Positions 29,336-34,841 of a DNA stretch of 34,841 bases are shown piece after piece. Source of the stretch: Acidobacteriota bacterium. Lineage in GTDB: Bacteria > Acidobacteriota > UBA6911 > RPQK01 > JADFOI01. Under the pieces are notes generated by a model. The model saw nothing but the letters and a program-made list of their open reading frames with translations, made no database searches and was not told the DNA's origin. Each line of letters begins with the position of its first letter. Positions within the stretch are counted from its first letter, which is position 1. Position numbers and translations under genes: made by a program. Where the stretch lies: positions 1 to 34,841 of the forward strand of contig JADFOI010000026.1 of the NCBI GenBank assembly GCA_022562935.1, in the 5' to 3' direction.

Positions 29336-29863
29336 ATGGTGAAGCTCGAGGCCAGCTACAACAATCGGACTTATGCCGTCGAACTCGAAACGAAAAAGAG
29401 TTCCGAACCGGGATCCCATTTTGAAATCAAGATCCACAGGCCGGACGGAGAACAGGTCGTACCGGTTCGCGTCGTCAGCCGTGCTCAGGACCACTGGACG
29501 TTAGAAATTGACGGGCAAATCGAAGACGTCCTGATTTCCAGGAAAAGGGAAGAGGTACTCATTGACTGGAATAATCGAACCTTCACCGTCCAGATCGGCC
29601 GACCGAAAGAGAAACGACTCAGCGACTCAGTTCCCACTGAATCACAGCGGGCCCTATCCCTGACGGCTCAGATGACCGGAAAGGTCATCGCCATTCTGGC
29701 GAATGAAGGTGAAGAGGTCAAGATGGGACAGGGTCTGGCTATTATTGAAGCCATGAAGATGCAAAATGAACTCAAGTCTCCCAAATCCGGCATGGTGATC
29801 CGGTGCAACATCCGTGAAGGAGAGACGGTGAACACGGGAGATCTGCTATTCGAGATTGACTAG
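29336..29863 (+). CDS. Biotin carboxyl carrier protein of acyl-CoA carboxylase
   Basis: Start MVKLEASYNNRTYAVELETKK; C-terminal MTGKVIAILANEGEEVKMGQGLAIIEAMKMQNELKSPKSG with the EAMKM biotinylation motif. Confidence 0.92.
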   Translation: MVKLEASYNNRTYAVELETKKSSEPGSHFEIKIHRPDGEQVVPVRVVSRAQDHWTLEIDGQIEDVLISRKREEVLIDWNNRTFTVQIGRPKEKRLSDSVPTESQRALSLTAQMTGKVIAILANEGEEVKMGQGLAIIEAMKMQNELKSPKSGMVIRCNIREGETVNTGDLLFEID

Positions 29864-29906
29864 GAGCCTGTCCGGGCTAGCTGCCGGCTTGCCTTGACAG
29901 GTTCCT
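29862..29906. repeat. Family C collapsed copy (45 bp)
   Basis: AGGAGCCTGTCCGGGC ... GCCTTGACAGGTTCCT inverted ends match the 20068-20340 termini. Confidence 0.7.
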
Positions 29907-31139
29907 AAGAATCTCCCCCACAAGATAGAAGGATCCGGCTACCACCACGGTTGCAACGGGGGAAGCCAGGGCTTGACGGTAAGCAGCAGAGGAATCTTCC
30001 ACCGCGATGCCTGAGGGACACAACTTCTTGAGCTCCTCAATACTTGCCGCCCGCCGGGAGTTGACGCGGGTGAGGTAGAACCGCTCGAAGGTCGCTTCCA
30101 GAATCTTCAAAACCGAGGCAATGTCTTTGTCGCTCATCATGGCAAACAGAAGTGCGCGGGGAGCTTGAGTATGGCGATCCAGAAACTTCACCAGTGCATG
30201 AGCGGCATCTAAATTATGGGCTCCGTCCAGAACGATTCTGGGATCTGTTCCGAAGACCTGGATTCTTCCCATCCAACACGTTTCTTCAATCCCTTTTCGC
30301 ATACAGGAGGTGGACAACGAAAAACCGGATTGGCCCAGGACCTCGGCAGCCTGTATGGCCAGAGCTGCATTTTCCACCTGGTGTTGACCGTAAAGGGGAA
30401 GCTGGAACTCCATCTCGTGGAAGCGAAAAGCATACTTCCCGTCAGAAGACTCCGAGCATTGAATTGCCCCGGAATCCAATTCCTGAAGCTCGACCTTGTT
30501 CTTGGAGGCCTCGCTCCGGAAGACCCGCTGTACCTGAGACCGTTGAGGAGCCATCAGCGCGAATTTAGCGCGGTCCAAAATGCCCGCCTTTTCAAACGCC
30601 ACTTCTTCCATAGTGTCGCCTAGAAATCTTTGGTGATCGAGTCCCACCGGAGTCAGAATGGCCAGCAGAGGATCCACCACATGGGTACTGTCCAAGCGTC
30701 CTCCCATACCCACCTCCAAAATGGCCAGTTCCACTTTCTGTTCCAGGAAGTAGAGGAAAGCGACAGCCGTCAAGGTCTCGAAGTAGGTGGGGTGAAAGGA
30801 GCGCTCCAGTCCCTCGATCGCATCAACCACACGAGTGAGATGGTGAGCAAACCTCTCGGAGTCGATGGGACCCTGATCCACTACAAAACGTTCTTCCACC
30901 CGTATGAGGTGGGGTGAGGTATAGAGTCCATTTCGAATCTCACAGGCCGTGCAAACTGAGTTGAGAAAGCGAGCGACCGAGCCCTTCCCATTGGTCCCAC
31001 CAATCAGAACGGAAGGGTACTTCAAATGGGGATTGCCGAGTGTCTCAAGGAGTGCTCGGATCGTCTCCAATCCGAACTTCATGGTCATCACTTCATCGCC
31101 AAGCTTTTCCAGATAGGTCATACACTGGGCGTAGTTCAT
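29877..31139 (-). CDS. folC: Bifunctional folylpolyglutamate synthase/dihydrofolate synthase
   Basis: Start MNYAQCMTYLEKLG; YPSVLIGGTNGKGSVARFLNSV; TSPHLIRVEERF; LEVGMGGRLDSTHVVDP; DGAHNLDAAHAL. Confidence 0.94.
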   Translation of the reverse strand: MNYAQCMTYLEKLGDEVMTMKFGLETIRALLETLGNPHLKYPSVLIGGTNGKGSVARFLNSVCTACEIRNGLYTSPHLIRVEERFVVDQGPIDSERFAHHLTRVVDAIEGLERSFHPTYFETLTAVAFLYFLEQKVELAILEVGMGGRLDSTHVVDPLLAILTPVGLDHQRFLGDTMEEVAFEKAGILDRAKFALMAPQRSQVQRVFRSEASKNKVELQELDSGAIQCSESSDGKYAFRFHEMEFQLPLYGQHQVENAALAIQAAEVLGQSGFSLSTSCMRKGIEETCWMGRIQVFGTDPRIVLDGAHNLDAAHALVKFLDRHTQAPRALLFAMMSDKDIASVLKILEATFERFYLTRVNSRRAASIEELKKLCPSGIAVEDSSAAYRQALASPVATVVVAGSFYLVGEILRNLSRQAGS

Positions 31140-31146
31140 GGCTCCT

Positions 31147-31161
31147 GCGCGCTTCGCGCGC
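31147..31161. repeat. GCGCGC-TTC-GCGCGC palindrome directly upstream of the folC ribosome-binding site
   Basis: Reverse strand GCGCGCGAAGCGCGC-AGGAGCC-ATG; same 15-mer as 11581-11595. Confidence 0.75.
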
Positions 31162-31266
31162 GTTCCAGGTTTCAAGTTCCAGGTTTCAGGTTTCGAATTT
31201 GGAATTTGTTTTGAATTTTGAGTTTTGAATATCGAATTTCAGCCGGTCTGTTGTCTGTTGTCTGTA
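31162..31266. repeat. Degenerate heptad array, 15 units in one phase
   Basis: GTTCCAG GTTTCAA GTTCCAG GTTTCAG GTTTCGA ATTTGGA ATTTGTT TTGAATT TTGAGTT TTGAATA TCGAATT TCAGCCG GTCTGTT GTCTGTT GTCTGTA. Confidence 0.9.
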
Positions 31267-31304
31267 CAAGGTTCCGGTTGGAATTGGGTCTCTGAATTCT
31301 GGCT

Positions 31305-32192
31305 TTAACCTGGAACCTGGAACTTGGAACCTGAAACTGACTTTCCGTTCCCCATAAAGACCAGCCAATCGGCAATGAAGTCGGGAAGATCTTTTCGTGA
31401 GAGCACAGCATCCACCATCCCATGCTCCAGCAGAAATTCGCTCCGCTGGAAGCCCTCGGGGAGCTTCTGGCGGATGGTCTGTTCGATCACCCGGGGACCG
31501 GCGAATCCAATCAGGGCCCTTGGCTCTGCAATATTCAGATCCCCCAACATGGCGAAACTGGCAGTTACTCCTCCTGTGGTCGGATCGGTGAGCAAGGAGA
31601 TATAGGGAACACGCTGCTCGTCCAGTCGAGCCAAGGCAGCACTAATCTTGGCCATTTGCATCAGCGAAAGAACACCCTCCATCATCCGCGCCCCGCCGCT
31701 TGCAGAGACAACAATCAAGGGCTTTCGGCTATCCAGAGAGTTCTCGATGGCTCTGGTGATCTTTTCACCCACTACCGAGCCCATACTGCCCCCGATAAAG
31801 CTATATTCCATGGCAGCACAGATCACAGGGTGACCATGGATGGTGCCTTCTGCATTCACCACGGCTTCATTGCTGCCCGTTGACTTCACGGCTTTGGCAA
31901 GACGTTCCTTATAGTTCTTCTTGTCAACAAAGTGCAATGGATCAGAGGACTTCAGGTGGGCATCGAATTCCTTGTATCGACCCTCATCCAGTAGAAACTC
32001 CAGACGCTGGCGGGCGCCGATCTTGAAGTGATGGTCACATTTGGGACAGACATGAAGGCTGCTTTCCAGTTCCTTCTTCCAAATCACGTTCTCGCAGTTC
32101 GGACACTTGGTGAAAAGCCCCTCGGTCTGGACCCGCTTCTCCTGATGAACAGGGGTTTGGAGCGGGGATTTATCCCTTTGAAACCAAGCCAT
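31305..32192 (-). CDS. accD: Acetyl-CoA carboxylase carboxyltransferase subunit beta
   Basis: Start MAWFQRDKSPLQTPVHQEKRVQTEGLFTKCPNCENVIWKKELESSLHVCPKCDHHF (zinc ribbon); SASGGARMMEGVLSLMQMAKISAAL; SLLTDPTTGGVTASFAMLGD. Confidence 0.95.
   Translation of the reverse strand: MAWFQRDKSPLQTPVHQEKRVQTEGLFTKCPNCENVIWKKELESSLHVCPKCDHHFKIGARQRLEFLLDEGRYKEFDAHLKSSDPLHFVDKKNYKERLAKAVKSTGSNEAVVNAEGTIHGHPVICAAMEYSFIGGSMGSVVGEKITRAIENSLDSRKPLIVVSASGGARMMEGVLSLMQMAKISAALARLDEQRVPYISLLTDPTTGGVTASFAMLGDLNIAEPRALIGFAGPRVIEQTIRQKLPEGFQRSEFLLEHGMVDAVLSRKDLPDFIADWLVFMGNGKSVSGSKFQVPG
31307..31341. repeat. Heptad array AACCTGG, inverse orientation to 31162-31266, at the 3' end of accD
   Basis: AACCTGG AACCTGG AACTTGG AACCTGA AACTGAC. 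Confidence 0.85.
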
Positions 32193-32323
32193 TTGCTCAT
32201 GATAGTGGAAATGAACGGGAAGGAACAACTCTTCAATCCTGGACGAGAGACCCCAGTGGAAGAGTTTTGACAGGTAAAGTCGGCAACGATATACTTTTCT
32301 CACCTGTGGAGACCCTGCACTAA

Positions 32324-32349
32324 AGCCCAGACGATGCATAATCCGGGCT
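32324..32349. repeat. Family A collapsed palindrome
   Basis: AGCCCAGACGATGCATAATCCGGGCT, imperfect 26-bp palindrome of family A ends between accD and xseA. Confidence 0.75.
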
Positions 32350-32384
32350 AGCAGGCCAAGCTTTCAAGGAATCCAAAAACACCG

Positions 32385-33662
32385 ATGCAACAGCAAGAAT
32401 TCAAGATGTTTGAGGAGCGAAAAATCCTTTCCGTGTCTCAGATTGTCAACGATGTCAAAGTGCAACTGGAAACCCAATTTCAGGACATTTGGGTTCGGGG
32501 AGAAATTTCTAACTTTAAAACGCCCAGCTCCGGTCACAGTTATTTCACCCTCAAAGACAGTGATGCTCAAGTTAGAGCAGTCTGCTTTAGAATGCAGAGG
32601 CGTCTCTTAAAGTTTCGTCCCCAAGACGGGATGGATGTGATCGTTCACGGTTCACTCTCCGTTTACCCTCCTCGTGGCGAGTTTCAGTTGGTCGTGGAGT
32701 TCATGGAGCCGGTAGGCCCTGGAGCTCTGCAACTCGCCTTTGATCAATTGAAATCGAGACTGAAGTCTGAAGGTCTCTTTGAGGAAGTTCATAAAAAAAG
32801 TCTACCGCTTTTGCCCAGCAAGATAGGGATCGTGACCTCATCCACTGGAGCCGCGATCCAAGATATCTTAAGGGTGCTCTCACGACGTAATGACCGGTTG
32901 AACATCCTGATCTTTCCAACTAAGGTTCAAGGAACGGGATCCGCTCAGCAAGTGGCTCGGGGAATCCATTATTTCAACACCAGAGAGGACATTGATGTGA
33001 TCATCGTAACTCGGGGCGGTGGATCTCTGGAGGATCTATGGGCCTTCAACGAAGAGGAGGTAGCCCGCGCCATCTTTGATTCGGACCTTCCCGTCATCTC
33101 AGCTGTGGGTCACCAGGTCGACTTCACCATTGCTGATTTTGTCGCCGACCTCAGGGCACCTACTCCATCAGCAGCTGCCGAGATTGTCTCGGGAACGCGG
33201 GAGGATTTGTGCAACCGTGTGGAAGGCTTGCATCAGCGATCCGTTCAAGCTATTCAACTCTGCCTCAAGGACAAGCGTGAAAAGCTTCGTAAACTGGCCT
33301 CCAGTCGTGCTTTCGTGGACGCTGAGAGCAAATTGCGATTCTTCCTACAACGTCTGGATGAACTTCAGGCCCGATTGATTCAAACCATTCCTTCCCTGAT
33401 TCGTGGGACTCGCCAAAAGTTTACTCAACAAGAACAAAGTTTAGGCCAGCAGATCCATTTTTATCTGAAGAACAAGAAACATGCGCTCACAACTCTGAGT
33501 ACCCAACTTCAGGCCTTCTCTCCTCTGGCGGTTTTGGAGCGAGGCTATGCTATCGTTACCGGGAAAGACAGGGAAATTGTCCGTGACCCCGATCATGTAG
33601 AGAAAGGAGACACGATCGGAATTCGAGTAGAGCGAGGCGAATTCCGAGCGAAGAAGATATAA
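32385..33662 (+). CDS. xseA: Exodeoxyribonuclease VII large subunit
   Basis: 425 aa; SVSQIVNDVKVQLETQFQDIWVRGEISNFKTPSSGHSYFTLKDSDAQVRAVCF; GIVTSSTGAAIQDILRVLSRR; DVIIVTRGGGSLEDLWAFNEEEVARAI; SAVGHQVDFTIADFVADLRAPTPSAAAE. Confidence 0.96.
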   Translation: MQQQEFKMFEERKILSVSQIVNDVKVQLETQFQDIWVRGEISNFKTPSSGHSYFTLKDSDAQVRAVCFRMQRRLLKFRPQDGMDVIVHGSLSVYPPRGEFQLVVEFMEPVGPGALQLAFDQLKSRLKSEGLFEEVHKKSLPLLPSKIGIVTSSTGAAIQDILRVLSRRNDRLNILIFPTKVQGTGSAQQVARGIHYFNTREDIDVIIVTRGGGSLEDLWAFNEEEVARAIFDSDLPVISAVGHQVDFTIADFVADLRAPTPSAAAEIVSGTREDLCNRVEGLHQRSVQAIQLCLKDKREKLRKLASSRAFVDAESKLRFFLQRLDELQARLIQTIPSLIRGTRQKFTQQEQSLGQQIHFYLKNKKHALTTLSTQLQAFSPLAVLERGYAIVTGKDREIVRDPDHVEKGDTIGIRVERGEFRAKKI

Positions 33663-33677
33663 AGAAAGAGAGAGAAG

Positions 33678-33917
33678 ATGGAGTATAAGGACTTCGAAAA
33701 TGCATTGGCCCGCTTGGAAAGTATCGTCGGGGAACTGGAAGAAGGAGAACTTGCGCTTGAAAAGGCACTGAAACTGTTTGAGGAGGGCATTAAGATCTCC
33801 CGATTTTGTAGTACCAAACTCGACGAAGCCGAGCGAAAGGTAGAAATCCTGTTGAAAGACAAGAAGGGAGAACTCACCGAAAAAGCCTTCCAGCCTGAGG
33901 GAGAGCCCTCAGCTTGA
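33678..33917 (+). CDS. xseB: Exodeoxyribonuclease VII small subunit
   Basis: 79 aa; DFENALARLESIVGELEEGELALEKALKLFEEGIKISRFCSTKLDEAERKVEIL. Confidence 0.95.
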   Translation: MEYKDFENALARLESIVGELEEGELALEKALKLFEEGIKISRFCSTKLDEAERKVEILLKDKKGELTEKAFQPEGEPSA

Positions 33918-34807
33918 AAAGAGAAACGACCCCTGTCCTGACAAACGACTTGACCTTCCAAGAGTACATGGACCAGCGAAAGCTGACCATAGACAAACAC
34001 CTGGATCATTGCTTACCCCCCCTCCATACCCCTCCGGAAATCATTCACCAGGCGATGCGTTACAGCGTCTTCCCAGGGGGCAAGAGGATTCGGCCCATAC
34101 TGGCTTTAACCACGGGAGAAGCTGTGGGAGGTGACTTTCAGAAATTGATTTCTCTGGCTGCTGCGCTGGAGATGATCCACACCTACTCACTCATCCATGA
34201 TGACCTCCCTGCCATGGATGACGATGATTATCGCAGAGGTCAACCGAGCACACACAAGAAGTTTGGAGAAGCGATCGCCCTTTTGGCTGGAAATGGGCTC
34301 CTGATCCGGGCCTTCCAGCTGCTTGCGGAACTTCCCGCTCAGGCAGCGGAGAAGGAATCCAAGGTTGCGGTTCTGGATCAGATTTGTCGGGCCATTGGAA
34401 CCACCCAGGGGATGTTAGCAGGCCAGGTGATGGACCTGGTGAAGAAAGGTAAACCCTTCTCCGCCCAACAACTGGAACAGATCCACTCCGCCAAAACGGG
34501 CGCCTTAATCGAGGCTTCAGTTTGCTGCGCCGCCTTCCTGTCGGGAGCTTCAGAGGAAGCCTGCAAGAAGCTCGGTACCTTTGGCCGAAGGATAGGACTT
34601 GCCTTTCAGATTGTGGACGACATTCTCGACTCTTCGCAGGCCTCGAGCAAACCGCCCGCGACCTATCCTGCAATGTACGGTTTTGAGGCCAGTAGGAAAA
34701 TGGCCATCGAGTTGGTGGAAAAAGCCCTTCAGGACATCGAGTTTCTGGGTTCTCGAGGTGAAACCCTCACAGAATTGGCTCGATACATCTCGGTGCGAAG
34801 AATCTGA
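33914..34807 (+). CDS. ispA: Polyprenyl synthetase (farnesyl/geranylgeranyl diphosphate synthase type)
   Basis: 297 aa; VFPGGKRIRPILAL; SLIHDDLPAMDDDDYRRGQPSTHKKFGEA; FQIVDDILD. TTG start overlapping the xseB stop. Confidence 0.9.
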   Translation: MKRETTPVLTNDLTFQEYMDQRKLTIDKHLDHCLPPLHTPPEIIHQAMRYSVFPGGKRIRPILALTTGEAVGGDFQKLISLAAALEMIHTYSLIHDDLPAMDDDDYRRGQPSTHKKFGEAIALLAGNGLLIRAFQLLAELPAQAAEKESKVAVLDQICRAIGTTQGMLAGQVMDLVKKGKPFSAQQLEQIHSAKTGALIEASVCCAAFLSGASEEACKKLGTFGRRIGLAFQIVDDILDSSQASSKPPATYPAMYGFEASRKMAIELVEKALQDIEFLGSRGETLTELARYISVRRI

Positions 34808-34814
34808 GGAAGAG

Positions 34815-34841
34815 CCTGACCACCTGACCACCTGACCGCCT
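34815..34841. repeat. Octamer array CCTGACCA, cut by the window end
   Basis: CCTGACCA CCTGACCA CCTGACCG CCT. Confidence 0.75.

Overview
Gene-dense bacterial chromosomal window (34.8 kb), probably from an uncultured Acidobacteriota-like lineage; the taxonomy is a low-confidence guess from gene content and gene style. Most genes are housekeeping: 6-phosphogluconate dehydrogenase (5' part), RpiB, a D-threonine-aldolase-like PLP enzyme, a DUF1800/DUF1501 pair, a 2-oxoacid:ferredoxin oxidoreductase, an AlaC-like aminotransferase, MsrB, an SDR, PP2C, a GHMP kinase, LigA, YihY, HslVU, transaldolase, an acyl-CoA carboxylase set with BCCP, FolC, AccD, XseAB and a prenyl synthase. No rRNA, tRNA, CRISPR array or intact transposase was recognised. 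The main points of interest are: (i) a HAD hydrolase fused to a DUF120 domain, the archaeal CTP-dependent riboflavin kinase type; (ii) a degenerate, truncated aspartokinase-like protein whose stop codon overlaps the start of a cpYpsA/SLOG-type protein; (iii) at least three families of non-autonomous inverted-repeat elements, with one nested inside another and a ~60-bp core module shared between families; (iv) many degenerate heptamer/octamer arrays between genes; (v) several genes whose start, stop, signal peptide or C-terminus is written in these repeats. All homology calls are from reading the sequence by eye; no searches were run.
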